Positions 15,356 to 26,123 of a stretch of DNA of 64,000 bases are shown in pieces. The stretch spans positions 1 to 64,000 of the forward strand of contig DUBN01000072.1 of assembly GCA_012960315.1 (NCBI GenBank), written 5' to 3'. The position numbers were made by a program, and so were the translations under genes. How positions within the stretch are numbered: the first letter of the stretch is position 1; each line of letters starts with the position of its first letter. The stretch is from Acidimicrobiia bacterium (lineage in GTDB: Bacteria; Actinomycetota; Acidimicrobiia; Acidimicrobiales; Poriferisodalaceae). The notes under the pieces were generated by a model. It was not told the DNA's origin and made no database searches. It saw only the letters and a list, made by a program, of their open reading frames with translations.

Positions 15356-17641
15356 TCACTCGACAAGCATCAGCGCGTGTCGGAGAGCAACATCAACCTC
15401 TCTGCGGTGGAGTTCCTCCAGTGTCGGGCCATTTGAGCCCGTCACATAGAATGTGTCGACAACTTCGTTAGAGATAGTCTGAATTTTCGCCGAGCGAATA
15501 TCAAGCCCCATTTCAGCGAGAGTTCGCGTCAAGTGGTACAGCACACCGATGTGATCTTCAGTGTGCACCTCAATAATCGTCGCGTCGGTAGCAGATTCAA
15601 TGTCGAAGGTAACTCGCGTCAGCGCGGATTTTGCTGCTAGCGCTGTTCTACGTCGATACACGCGGGCTCGTTCAGCTATGCGGGCGTCGATAGCAAGGTG
15701 GCCTTGCAGGCATTCGTGAACGTCGTCAGTAACTCGGTTCCAGTCGACGGGTGCGTCGGGTTCGACGACGCGAAATTGAGACACTGCCATGCCTGCATCA
15801 CTGGAGTAGGCGTCGGCCTGCAATACGTCCAAGCCTCGCAGGGCTAATGCCCCGGCTGCTCTGCTGAAGACCCCAGCCTGGTCAGGAGCCACAATCGTCA
15901 CAGTATCGCCAGAGCCTTCTACGATTGTTTCTCCGTCTGCCATTAAGGCTTCGATGTGCTCCGTGACAAACGATCGTCGTTTTCTGTGAGTTTCTCCATC
16001 GCTAGATATGAAATCTGCGGTTCTTTCTGTGAGCGTCTGAACCAGGTGGGCTTTCCAGTCGCCCCATGCAGTTGGACCTGTCGCGATGGAATCCGACTCA
16101 GTTAACGCTGCAAGCAATTCTAAAAAGTCAACGGTTTGCACTTTCTGTGCAACGGCTCTCAGTGTCTGCGCGTCGTCCAAATCCCGTCGCGTCGCCACGT
16201 CGGGCAGCAATAGGTGGTGTTCGACAAGTCGAGTCAATACGAGTGAATCAGCCTCGGAGAACCCACAACGCAATGCGATCGGCCCGACGAGCCTCATGCC
16301 TACCTCTGTGTGATCTCCGGGATAGCCCTTACCTATGTCATGCAATAATGCCGCCATGACTAGAAGGTCAGACCGTTGCACGCGGTGCGTCAGACGTGCA
16401 GCTTCGGCGACTGTCTCTAGTAGGTGTCGATCCACGGTAAAGCGGTGGTACACGTTTCGTTGGGGACGCGACCGGTTTGGCGCCCATTCAGGGAGAAGAC
16501 GGCTCCAAACTTCGAAATAGTCAAGGGATTCGATGACGGGAATTGTTCGATCTCCGCCTTTGAGTAACTCCACAAATAGATCTCGGGCTCCTTGGGGCCA
16601 CGGATCAGGGAGGTCTGGCTGCCGCTCAGCGAGACGCCCTAACGATTCTCTCGCCAAAGGAAGACCTGATTCTGAGGCTCGAACTGCAGCGTGGAGCACT
16701 AAGAGCGGGTCGGTCGAAGGGTCGCCAACGATGACGATTTCATTATCGACGACGTGAAGCCCGTCTACATCAATATTTCGTACAGTGAGATCGTGTGGCT
16801 CTGAGTCAATATGTCGCCAAGTTTCGTCGCTCAGGTAGGCAATCCGTCTCGCCGCTGCTGCGATCCGCCCCATCAACAAGTCAGCATCAGGGTCGCTCAT
16901 GGCAGCTGCAACCGAGTCTTGCTCTTCAAGCAGCAGAACGTCTCCGCGTTTGCCACTTATTCGGTGTAACTCCACCCGCGCTTCGAGTAATACGCGGTAC
17001 GCGGCGTCAAGGAGTTCGCGGTCATGAACGGTGACCTCAACTCCTGCTCGCGTTGCCCAATCGATCGCGTGCACGTCGCGTAGACCTCCGCGACCTTCCT
17101 TCAAATCAGGCTCAAGTAAGAACGCGACCTCTCCAGCAAGTCGGTGTCGACGTGCAACGTTGCGCGCTAGTTCGTCAAGTCGATCTGAAGTGTGATCCGC
17201 CCACTGCGTTTCGTTACGAGCTAGTAAATCTTGAACTAACGACGAGTCTCCGGTAACGATTCGCGCGTTTAAGAGGCTTGTGGCAGTTTCAAGGTCCGTC
17301 GCGGCCAGTCGCAAAGTTTGGTCCACTGACCTTACTGAGTGTCCTAATTTGAATCCTTCGTCCCACAGCGGGTACCAGATTCGATCAGCAAATGAATCAA
17401 TATCTTCCCGTTCGTTGTGGACGAGCATCAAATCAATGTCGCTGGACGGGCAAAGTTCAGATCTTCCATAGCCGCCCAACGCGACAAGAGCGATGCCGCT
17501 ACCATCTTGAATCTCGCGAGCGTAAAGCTCAGTCAAAAATTCATCGGTGACTTCGGACAAGGCTCGGGGAATTTCCCAAGCAGACAGCTGTGTGTCTTCA
17601 ATCACCTTCCGCCGGAGTTCAGTGAGCGTCACTTCATTCAT
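15356..17641 (-). CDS. glnD: [protein-PII] uridylyltransferase / uridylyl-removing enzyme
   Basis: Controls nitrogen assimilation by modifying PII proteins. At 761 residues it is somewhat shorter than the E. coli enzyme. Domains in order: nucleotidyltransferase with GGYGRSELCPSSDIDL (56-71), the GlnD linker KEGRGGLRDV (181-190), an HD domain with LLHDIGKGYPGDHTEVG (432-448), and two ACT domains at the C-terminus (one starting TVTIVAPDQAG, one starting TIIEVHTEDHIG). The ATG at 17641 starts the protein right at the family N-terminus and overlaps the previous gene by 8 bases. No PII or amtB gene is in the window. Confidence 0.94.
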   Translation of the reverse strand: MNEVTLTELRRKVIEDTQLSAWEIPRALSEVTDEFLTELYAREIQDGSGIALVALGGYGRSELCPSSDIDLMLVHNEREDIDSFADRIWYPLWDEGFKLGHSVRSVDQTLRLAATDLETATSLLNARIVTGDSSLVQDLLARNETQWADHTSDRLDELARNVARRHRLAGEVAFLLEPDLKEGRGGLRDVHAIDWATRAGVEVTVHDRELLDAAYRVLLEARVELHRISGKRGDVLLLEEQDSVAAAMSDPDADLLMGRIAAAARRIAYLSDETWRHIDSEPHDLTVRNIDVDGLHVVDNEIVIVGDPSTDPLLVLHAAVRASESGLPLARESLGRLAERQPDLPDPWPQGARDLFVELLKGGDRTIPVIESLDYFEVWSRLLPEWAPNRSRPQRNVYHRFTVDRHLLETVAEAARLTHRVQRSDLLVMAALLHDIGKGYPGDHTEVGMRLVGPIALRCGFSEADSLVLTRLVEHHLLLPDVATRRDLDDAQTLRAVAQKVQTVDFLELLAALTESDSIATGPTAWGDWKAHLVQTLTERTADFISSDGETHRKRRSFVTEHIEALMADGETIVEGSGDTVTIVAPDQAGVFSRAAGALALRGLDVLQADAYSSDAGMAVSQFRVVEPDAPVDWNRVTDDVHECLQGHLAIDARIAERARVYRRRTALAAKSALTRVTFDIESATDATIIEVHTEDHIGVLYHLTRTLAEMGLDIRSAKIQTISNEVVDTFYVTGSNGPTLEELHRREVDVALRHALMLVE

Positions 17642-17933
17642 CGTTACGTCCAATGAGCGCAGGAAGTCGTTTGAAGAAAACCGACCGGGGCAGGGCTTCG
17701 GTGCACCCTCCCGCTGTCGCGGCCTGCAAGGTTTCCGCATCAACATGTGGAGCAAAGCCGACAACACGAGTCCCGGAAGGAAGGTGGCTCAGAACTTCTC
17801 CACGAGAGAGGTCTACGAGGATCAGGTCGGCGTCCACTGCCGCCAGATCCGAAGGCTCTTGCACGAACTGAACTGTGTCTCCGAAGCGGCTTCGGTCCAT
17901 CAGGTTTGGGACATAAGCAACAATCTGCTTCAT
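17634..17933 (-). CDS. small receiver-like conserved protein
   Basis: A 99-residue protein. The pattern DADLILVDLSRGEVLSHL followed by TRVVGFAPHVD and GGCTEALPRS resembles the second half of a response-regulator receiver fold (a D at the end of beta-3, then the beta-4 and beta-5 strands), without an attached output domain. The N-terminal acidic pocket is not clear, so phosphorylation is uncertain. It overlaps the gene on each side (TGATG at its start, 8 bases into glnD at its end), so it is translated with glnD. No function is known to me. Confidence 0.7.
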   Translation of the reverse strand: MKQIVAYVPNLMDRSRFGDTVQFVQEPSDLAAVDADLILVDLSRGEVLSHLPSGTRVVGFAPHVDAETLQAATAGGCTEALPRSVFFKRLPALIGRNDE

Positions 17934-18391
17934 CAGCTTTGAGCCTCTCGACGCCTCGAAAAATGCGTGTGAGCTTTGGCTGCTCCCCACGCTATTCCTA
18001 ATTCATGTGCGGTCTGACCAAAGTCAGAGAAGGCGGCTGGCGTCAAGCCGTAGACATCGTCAGGGAAGGTGTCTTCGGAGAAGTCGTCTCTTTCAATCGG
18101 TGGAATGTCATAGTTTTTTAAGACTTGAGTCGGATAGTTGGTGGCGCTTCGAAGAATCGACATCGGATTTGTGTCTTGTTGTTCAATGCCGGATTCCAAA
18201 AGCTGGCGCAACCGAAGGCCAACCTCCGTCGCGCATTTCTTTCCCGCTTCTTGAGTGTCGTTCGCTATTTCTTCACTCCAGTCGAGCGCCCATGCTTGAC
18301 AGATGAAGCGCACACGCGCTTCGACCCATTCGGGTAACGCAATTTCCAACTCTTGAGCTAGTTCCTGCCCGAGTTCAGTCAACGCAGTCAT
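17933..18391 (-). CDS. conserved hypothetical protein
   Basis: A 152-residue acidic protein that I do not recognise as a defined family. The N-terminal half is helical (ELGQELAQELEIALPEWVEARVRFI), and the C-terminal part has a striking DDVYGLTPAAFSDFG segment followed by HELGIAWGAAKAHTHFSRRR. No membrane segment or signal peptide is visible. Its ATG overlaps the larE stop by 4 bases and its stop overlaps the next ATG by one, so it belongs to the larE-glnD run. Confidence 0.7.
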   Translation of the reverse strand: MTALTELGQELAQELEIALPEWVEARVRFICQAWALDWSEEIANDTQEAGKKCATEVGLRLRQLLESGIEQQDTNPMSILRSATNYPTQVLKNYDIPPIERDDFSEDTFPDDVYGLTPAAFSDFGQTAHELGIAWGAAKAHTHFSRRREAQS

Positions 18392-19182
18392 CGAATTGAA
18401 TGATTCAGATTGCCGGAGCGGAAGCCCTCCAGGTCTAACGTCGCGTAGCGGTAGCCAACCGCTACAACGGCCGCGACAATGTCAGTTCTCCGCTCGAACA
18501 CCAGTGGGAATTGGTCAAGTTCAAATTCAAGTCGAGCGACGTCGCCGTAGTCTCTGACCCGGACTTGCTGAAACCCCAAAGCCTTTAGCGCCGCTTCTGC
18601 TCGGTCAAGTCTTCGTAACAGCGGTACCGTAACTTCCGTCCCGTAAGGGACGCGGGATGCAAGACAGGCAGCGGCTGGTTTGCTCCAGATTCGCAGCCCT
18701 AAATTTTTGCTGTGTTGTCGGATATCAACTTTAGAAAAACCAGCATCGACCAGCGGAAAGCGCGCCTCGCGTTCTTGAACGGCGGCTTGACCTGGTCGGT
18801 GATCCCCAAGATCGTCAAGATTGACACCAAGAACCACGACCGCGTTGTCAGAGTCAGCGAGCGGTCCAGCCACATCCATGAGCGCGGATTTGCAGTGGTA
18901 ACACCGGTCACTGTCGTTTACCCGGTACGCAGCGTTCTCCATCTCTGAAGTTTCAACCGCGGACCAATTCAGACCCCATTCTTGGGCAAGCGCTGAGCAG
19001 TCCGCTAGTTCACTATCGGCGAGGCTTGGCGAAACGGCAGTGAAACAGCGAACGGCGTCTGGACCGAGGGTGTCATTCGCGACCCATGCAAGAAAGGCAG
19101 AGTCGACTCCCCCGCTGAACGCAACTAAAACGCGTTCGAAGCTTTGAAGATTGTCGCGAAGCGCTTGTAAATCAGCCGTCAT
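18388..19182 (-). CDS. larE: LarE-like ATP-dependent sulfur transferase
   Basis: A 264-residue PP-loop protein. The PP-loop is AFSGGVDSAF (21-30). LarE adenylates pyridinium dicarboxylate mononucleotide and donates sulfur for the nickel-pincer cofactor. Three cysteines sit at the key places: C94 and C97 in RCYHC and C173 in ACLASR, the pattern of LarE enzymes that use a [4Fe-4S] cluster rather than sacrificing one cysteine. No larB or larC gene is in the window. The ATG overlaps the stop of the acyl-CoA dehydrogenase gene (TAATG). Confidence 0.88.
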   Translation of the reverse strand: MTADLQALRDNLQSFERVLVAFSGGVDSAFLAWVANDTLGPDAVRCFTAVSPSLADSELADCSALAQEWGLNWSAVETSEMENAAYRVNDSDRCYHCKSALMDVAGPLADSDNAVVVLGVNLDDLGDHRPGQAAVQEREARFPLVDAGFSKVDIRQHSKNLGLRIWSKPAAACLASRVPYGTEVTVPLLRRLDRAEAALKALGFQQVRVRDYGDVARLEFELDQFPLVFERRTDIVAAVVAVGYRYATLDLEGFRSGNLNHSIR

Positions 19183-20978
19183 TACATTCGTTCATTGGGG
19201 ATGGCAAAGAACAAGTCGGCTCCCTGAGTGATCGTCGGCACCAACCCAGCGACTGTCGGGAGGATCTGTTCCCCGTAGAACAATGATGTGGTGATTTTGT
19301 CGTTCAGGAAGTCCGCATCGCCATCACCTGCGTCGAGGAGTTGTTGGGCAACTTGTGCCGAACGAGCAAGGTAGTAGCCACCAACTACGACGCCTGCAAG
19401 GCGCAGGAATGGTGCAGCACCTGCGGCAGCATCGTTGGGTTGGGTTCCTAGACGCCCCCCCAACCAGAGTGCAGCCTCTCGCATTTGCGTCACTCCGTCA
19501 GCGAGAGCCTCCCCCAGTAATCCGAGACGATGATTGCCCGCCAGTTGTGATGCCAGGGTCGACATTTCCGAAAAGAACTTTTCGATTACTACTCCTCCGC
19601 CGAGGGGCAGTTTCCGGAAGACTAAGTCTGCCGCTTGGATTCCATTTGTGCCTTCATAGATGGGGGCGATGCGCACATCTCGCCAGTGTTGCGCCGCGCC
19701 GGTTTCTTCCATATAGCCAATCCCACCATGGATCTGAACACCGAGCGATGTCATCTCAACGCCGAGATCAGTACCCCATCCTTTAGAAATAGGGGTTAGT
19801 AACGCTGCTATCGCGTCCCAATGCTCTCGTTCCGATTCATCTGCGCTGCTATTAGCAAAGTCAATGGCCGCGGCGTTTGCGTACATCACACAACGCATGG
19901 CTTCGGCATTTGCTCGCATGGTCATAAGCATGCGACGAACATCAGCATGATCCGCTATCGGCGATGACTCTCCGGCCTCAAGTTCTGCGCCGATAGCCTT
20001 TCCCTGCTTTCGGTCGACAGAGTATTGACCAGCCTGTTGGTATGACCGGTCAGTTAGCGACAATCCTTGAAGCCCTACCGACAAGCGAGCGTTGTTCATC
20101 ATGGTGAACATAGCTCGCATCCCGGTATTTTCTTCTCCGACCAACCACCCTATGGCCCCGCCCTGATCACCGTATGACATGACACACGTGGGGCTCGCGT
20201 GGATCCCTATTTTGTGTTCGCTTGAAACGGCGCGGAGGTCATTTCGATCGCCAAGGCTGCCATCGTCATTCACAAGGAACTTAGGAACAATGAAAAGGCT
20301 GATTCCTTTAGTCCCTGGGGGAGCTTGAGGGGTTCGAGCGAGAACCAGGTGAACAATATTTTCAGTTAGCTCATGTTCGCCATAGGTAATGAATATTTTG
20401 GTTCCTGAAATCAGCCAAGTTCCGTCTTCACCTGGAACGGCTTTCGTTGTTAGGGCACCGACATCAGATCCGGCGTGCGGTTCAGTCAAGTTCATAGTCC
20501 CTGACCATTCGCCACTAACCATTTTGGGTAGATATATCTCTTGCAACGTTTCGTCGGCGTGATGGCTGATGGCATCGATTGCGCCTTGTGTAAGTAAGGG
20601 GCACAGGCTAAAAGCCATGTTTGACGCTGTCATCATCTCTTGCACGGCAACTCCCACGCACCACGGCATTCCGCCGCCTCCGTGATCTTCGTCCATGGAA
20701 ATGCCATTCCATCCGGCATCCACAAATCTTCTATACGCGTCGGTGAAACCTTCGGGATGAAATATTTGTCCGTTTTTCACGACAACACCCTCCTCGTCAC
20801 CTTTTCGGTTAAGTGGAGCCAGTTGCTCTTCCATAAAACGCGCTGCTTCATTGAGCACGCCCTCCACCGTGTCAAGGTCGGCTTGTTCATAGCCTTTTCG
20901 AGTCGCCAGTTGGGAAAGATCGGCGATGTGTTCGAGGACAAATAACATGTCGGCGGTAGGTGCACTGTATTCAGACAT
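19182..20978 (-). CDS. acyl-CoA dehydrogenase, long form with C-terminal extension
   Basis: A 598-residue FAD enzyme of the FadE5-like class, longer than the usual 380 residues because of a C-terminal helical domain. MNLTEPHAGSDVGALTTKAV marks the substrate/FAD middle domain, and IAPIYEGTNGIQAADL carries the expected catalytic Glu. It performs the first step of fatty acyl-CoA beta-oxidation. The start at 20978 is supported by GGAG ten bases upstream, preferred to the long frame from 21059. It heads the overlapping run that continues through larE to glnD. Confidence 0.92.
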   Translation of the reverse strand: MSEYSAPTADMLFVLEHIADLSQLATRKGYEQADLDTVEGVLNEAARFMEEQLAPLNRKGDEEGVVVKNGQIFHPEGFTDAYRRFVDAGWNGISMDEDHGGGGMPWCVGVAVQEMMTASNMAFSLCPLLTQGAIDAISHHADETLQEIYLPKMVSGEWSGTMNLTEPHAGSDVGALTTKAVPGEDGTWLISGTKIFITYGEHELTENIVHLVLARTPQAPPGTKGISLFIVPKFLVNDDGSLGDRNDLRAVSSEHKIGIHASPTCVMSYGDQGGAIGWLVGEENTGMRAMFTMMNNARLSVGLQGLSLTDRSYQQAGQYSVDRKQGKAIGAELEAGESSPIADHADVRRMLMTMRANAEAMRCVMYANAAAIDFANSSADESEREHWDAIAALLTPISKGWGTDLGVEMTSLGVQIHGGIGYMEETGAAQHWRDVRIAPIYEGTNGIQAADLVFRKLPLGGGVVIEKFFSEMSTLASQLAGNHRLGLLGEALADGVTQMREAALWLGGRLGTQPNDAAAGAAPFLRLAGVVVGGYYLARSAQVAQQLLDAGDGDADFLNDKITTSLFYGEQILPTVAGLVPTITQGADLFFAIPNERM

Positions 20979-21053
20979 CGGTATCTCCTCTTTGCAGGTT
21001 ATTAGACCCGGGCCTAATGAGGAATCACAGAATGCAAGTGACAGGATAAATCC

Positions 21054-21455
21054 ATGCAAGCTGCAAAATGTCGCAAGTTACTTGTGTCGGGCCGAGCCGC
21101 GGTCGGGTGGCTGTCTGTGTTGACACCCAATCTGATCGGGCGGGCATGGCGAATGCAACGTCCCCTTGATAACAACGTCAAATATGCAATCAGGCTTTTC
21201 GGTGCTCGTAACGCATTACTTGCCTATCAGCTATATCAAGCCGAGCGTTCAGATGCTGCTGCGGACGAGCTCGAAGAAGTTCTTCGGCAAGGGCTCGCCG
21301 TTGATGCGTTCGACGTTCTTTTCGGTCTCGCTTACCAGGCCGGGAATCGGAACAAATCTTTAACTGCAGCGATTCCTGTTGTGGCTTCAATGATCGGCTT
21401 AGTACTGGGATTCTTCGGGAGAGAGGAACACGACGCTGCTGGGAAAACTGGATGA
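21054..21455 (+). CDS. small conserved hypothetical protein, probably membrane-associated
   Basis: A 133-residue protein with a short N-terminal hydrophobic patch, a middle IRLFGARNALLAYQLYQAER segment, the motif QGLAVDAFDVLFGLAYQAG, and one clear C-terminal membrane helix (AAIPVVASMIGLVLGFF). The layout reminds me of DUF4267-type small membrane proteins, but I cannot confirm it. Transcribed divergently from the acyl-CoA dehydrogenase with a 75-base gap. Confidence 0.6.
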   Translation: MQAAKCRKLLVSGRAAVGWLSVLTPNLIGRAWRMQRPLDNNVKYAIRLFGARNALLAYQLYQAERSDAAADELEEVLRQGLAVDAFDVLFGLAYQAGNRNKSLTAAIPVVASMIGLVLGFFGREEHDAAGKTG

Positions 21456-21536
21456 TGAGGCAACGGGAGGGCCAGCCACGTTGACCTAACTAAGTATCCG
21501 AGTTGTGTAATGGGATATATCGCTGACAGAGGAGAG

Positions 21537-21950
21537 TTAGCGAAATATGTCACCTGGTTTTTGAGGCGGTTTGTGCTCGTCACGACGAGCTGTGTTGGAG
21601 TCATCTCCCCATTCGCTTGTCTCAGGAGAACTTGGCTGAAGGAACCAGTACAAGAGCGGCAAGCAGCCGATCCCTGTCAGTGCAATCCACAGCCATTTTC
21701 CGCTTCGCCCAACATCATGAAGACGACGTACGCCTAATGCAATGCTCGGAAGAATGTAGGCGATGCCATAAATGGCCTCCGGCCCGGTTTCGTCGCTGTC
21801 GATGCCAAAAATGGTCGCAAAGATGCCCCCAAGAACAAGAAACACAAAGGGGTGGATGAAAAAGGGCCACCAATAGGCAGATCGCGAGGACCGTCCCCGA
21901 AAATCTCGGTAACGCCGCCAGGAATCAGCGTAATAATTCAAAGCTTTCAT
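21537..21950 (-). CDS. DUF805-family membrane protein
   Basis: A 137-residue inner membrane protein. The N-terminal FRGRSSRSAYWWPFF and the central IALGVRRLHDVGRSGKWLWIAL are the defining DUF805 motifs (R-L-H-D-x-G-R-S-G). Three to four membrane helices are visible. No function is established. It lies 15 bases downstream of hemQ on the same strand. Confidence 0.86.
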   Translation of the reverse strand: MKALNYYADSWRRYRDFRGRSSRSAYWWPFFIHPFVFLVLGGIFATIFGIDSDETGPEAIYGIAYILPSIALGVRRLHDVGRSGKWLWIALTGIGCLPLLYWFLQPSSPETSEWGDDSNTARRDEHKPPQKPGDIFR

Positions 21951-21965
21951 TTCGAACCTCAGAAC

Positions 21966-22655
21966 TCAGTTAATCAGAACTTGTTGGACCACGACCTCGG
22001 CGTCGTCCAAGAGTCCGGTGTAAAACGCTCCGAACTCGCCGTAAATTGCCGACGCTTCGTCGTAACGCATCGTGTACACCACTTCCTTTAAATCGTCGAG
22101 ATGCGTGGCAAAAAGCGTCACCCCCCATTCGAAGTCATCGACCCCCGTCGACCCAGTAACTACCTGCAAGATCCGTCCACGAAAATTTCTTCCTGACTTG
22201 CCGTGTTCATACATGAGTTCACGTCGGGTCTCATAGGGCAGTGTGTACCAATTACCGCCAGATTCGCGACGTTTCGACATCGGGTAAAAACAGAACGCGT
22301 TTTTCCCTTCAGGTGGAAGTTCCGGGTGTAATCGAGGAGTTTTCATTTCCTCAGGCAAATCCGGAGAGTATTCCGAGGTCTCCGTCATAGAGATGTAGCT
22401 GTCAACAACCACCAAACCCGCTCGTTGAATCTGGCTTTGTAAGTTGCGGAGCCGCCATAGGTCGGGGCCGAGGGCCATAAATCCGATATCTGCTTTATGT
22501 CCAAATACAGCGACGCAAAGAACCTGGTGGTCGCTGTCTTGGATTTCTTTCACTGCAGCGACAACTCGTTGCCCATCAGTGCGATCCGTGGCTTTGCAGA
22601 ACAGATGGAGCACACCCCAGCCAACAGAAGTGGTGACATATTGGGGTTGGGTCAT
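21966..22655 (-). CDS. hemQ: coproheme decarboxylase (HemQ/ChdC, chlorite-dismutase family)
   Basis: A 229-residue member of the chlorite-dismutase-like family. In actinobacteria this enzyme decarboxylates coproheme to heme b, the last step of the coproporphyrin-dependent pathway. FCFYPMSKRR followed by NWYTLPYETRRELMYEHGKSGR contains the expected catalytic Tyr and the proximal His (of YEHGKSGR), and QVVTGSTGVDDFEWGVTLF and EFGAFYTG complete the signature. It fits with hemE and cgoX at 4-6 kb. fdhD ends 18 bases upstream. Confidence 0.94.
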   Translation of the reverse strand: MTQPQYVTTSVGWGVLHLFCKATDRTDGQRVVAAVKEIQDSDHQVLCVAVFGHKADIGFMALGPDLWRLRNLQSQIQRAGLVVVDSYISMTETSEYSPDLPEEMKTPRLHPELPPEGKNAFCFYPMSKRRESGGNWYTLPYETRRELMYEHGKSGRNFRGRILQVVTGSTGVDDFEWGVTLFATHLDDLKEVVYTMRYDEASAIYGEFGAFYTGLLDDAEVVVQQVLIN

Positions 22656-22673
22656 GTTGGTGATCCTATGGGT

Positions 22674-23474
22674 CTATTGATCAATGTGGCCGGCGTATAC
22701 GTTCATCGAGTCACTCCGCGCGAATCCGACCAACGTCATGTTGGCAGTTTTGGCTATGTCCACAGCGAGGGCACTCGGCGCGGATACTGCCACGAGAGTT
22801 CCAAACCCTGCACTCCAAGCCTTTTGAATCATCTCGAAGCTGGCCCGTCCACTGACGAAGAGGCCGAGTTGGTTTGAGCCCAGTTCTCCGTCCAGTACGC
22901 GGCGGCCAATGATCTTGTCAACCGCGTTGTGGCGGCCGATATCTTCACGGAGTAGTTCGATCTTTGCATCAGAGTTGAACACGGCGGCGGCGTGTAACCC
23001 TCCGGTCCGAGTGAACATCTCTTGTTGAGACCCAACCGTTTCTAAGACGTCGGTAATGGTCTGGGCCGTGAAGACCACAGGGTCGTTTATCGGATCGATT
23101 TGGGTTGCCAACTCAAGAAGGGTGGCCGATCCGCACAGGCCACAAGATGAACTCACGTTGCCGAGCCGCGGTTGAGGGACTGGGGCCCGTCCATCAGTGT
23201 CGACAGTGACAACGTTGTATTCATACTCCGCTGCGGGGCCCTCTCCGCAATATCGAACCTGCGTCACCGCAGCGTCTCTGAGAAGGTTTTCCGTGGAACA
23301 GAAACCGACAGCAAGTTCGTAGTCGTGCCCAGGTGTTCGCATCGTCGTGGCAACTAAATTTCCGTCAAGGCGAATCTCAAGCGGTTCCTCAACGACGACC
23401 TCGTCAGGAAATCGCTCGATTTCACCGCGGCGGATACGCTGCACAAAATATTTTTCGCTCCGGCCGCGTCGCAT
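22674..23474 (-). CDS. fdhD: formate dehydrogenase accessory sulfurtransferase
   Basis: A 266-residue FdhD protein that carries sulfur from a cysteine desulfurase to the molybdenum cofactor of formate dehydrogenases. The cysteine motif is SSSCGLCG (about residues 107-114); ELAVGFCSTENLL and DIGRHNAVDKIIG are conserved surroundings. No formate dehydrogenase subunit is present in the window, so the client enzyme must be elsewhere. Confidence 0.93.
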   Translation of the reverse strand: MRRGRSEKYFVQRIRRGEIERFPDEVVVEEPLEIRLDGNLVATTMRTPGHDYELAVGFCSTENLLRDAAVTQVRYCGEGPAAEYEYNVVTVDTDGRAPVPQPRLGNVSSSCGLCGSATLLELATQIDPINDPVVFTAQTITDVLETVGSQQEMFTRTGGLHAAAVFNSDAKIELLREDIGRHNAVDKIIGRRVLDGELGSNQLGLFVSGRASFEMIQKAWSAGFGTLVAVSAPSALAVDIAKTANMTLVGFARSDSMNVYAGHIDQ

Positions 23475-23540
23475 GCCGACAGGGTATCGCCGACCTGGGA
23501 ATTCGTGGCAAGAGTCGGTGGTCGCGATTCCTAACTATGT

Positions 23541-24023
23541 TTATTGGCGTTCAAGGGTCGCAGCAAGGTGATGCTGCAGAGGCTGACCCATCGCGGCCAT
23601 AGATAGGTCGTACGTCAGCGTGTCACCCTCGATTCTCAACAAGCGATGTACTCGCTCCACTGATTTGGCAGTGGGGCTAGTTTCGACATAGATCGATTCG
23701 AGGTTGATGACACAAGCTGACTCGTTCGAAGCAAAGGACCCTTGGTGGATTTCAACGATGCCTGAAGGCTGAGCGACCACTAGTTCTAACGCTGTCTCGC
23801 CGGTAGCACGCAAAAAGCCTTGTTCAGAATGAAGTGGGTCGCCATTTACAGCGTTTTTAGTCTTCTGCCCGTATGCGAGGAATGGCTTTCCGCTATGACC
23901 GAAGATGACTTCTTCTGTGTACTCAAAGTCGTCAATCGTCGGATAATGGCCTCTCCCTGAACCACGCCATTCGCCAAGAATGATCGATAATGATTCGCAC
24001 GCTTCGTGAAGTAATGGCTGCAC
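23541..24023 (-). CDS. nitrobindin-like heme-binding beta-barrel protein (THAP4/DUF1794 type)
   Basis: A 160-residue protein. GEWRGSGRGHYPT at residues 17-29 is the G-x-W-x-G-x-G-x-G-x-Y-P hallmark of nitrobindins, and the C-terminal MAAMGQPLQHHLAATLER contains the His expected to bind ferric heme. Family members bind NO and isomerise peroxynitrite. The start is GTG at 24023. It sits between fdhD and groEL on the same strand. Confidence 0.88.
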   Translation of the reverse strand: MQPLLHEACESLSIILGEWRGSGRGHYPTIDDFEYTEEVIFGHSGKPFLAYGQKTKNAVNGDPLHSEQGFLRATGETALELVVAQPSGIVEIHQGSFASNESACVINLESIYVETSPTAKSVERVHRLLRIEGDTLTYDLSMAAMGQPLQHHLAATLERQ

Positions 24024-24126
24024 CGAGACCCCGCTGAGAAACAGCTTTCAGATTAGGCTGCAAAGCCAGCAAAGGCTCGTCTCGCGACGTCTCCTGTTCG
24101 ACTTTGTCGGTATGAAATCAGTTTGC

Positions 24127-25836
<1,710 letters not shown>

Positions 25837-25863
25837 TTAGCACTCTCCTAGTGAGAGTGCTAA
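25837..25863 (-). promoter_or_regulatory. CIRCE operator (HrcA binding site)
   Basis: TTAGCACTC, a 9-base spacer, then GAGTGCTAA: both nine-base arms match the CIRCE consensus without a mismatch. It precedes groEL and is the textbook binding site of the heat-shock repressor HrcA. Confidence 0.97.
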
Positions 25864-26123
25864 CAGCCAATCAGCCAAGACCCTCCATTTGCAACCTGAG
25901 GGCCAGGATTCTGTATCAAATCTTTTGGTTTACTGCGATTTTTTGATGCCGCCAGCTGAGTGGTTGCCAAGCTGTGGAGCTACAACATTTCGTTCGACTG
26001 TCGACGCGTTGGTGGGACCCGTTCCTCACAGCATCGAATTTGGGTCTCGAAACTAGTTGCCGTCGTGGTTGGTCGAAGGTAGAGACTGTCGCGTCACTGT
26101 TGGATTGTTGGCGTTCTGGATGG
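25864..26123. other. intergenic region upstream of groEL without recognisable gene
   Basis: Together with the CIRCE leader this forms the only gap above 300 bases in the window (25753-26123). I see no open frame with family similarity, no tRNA and no strong hairpin. It should hold the groEL promoter, but I cannot assign -35 and -10 boxes with confidence. Confidence 0.5.
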
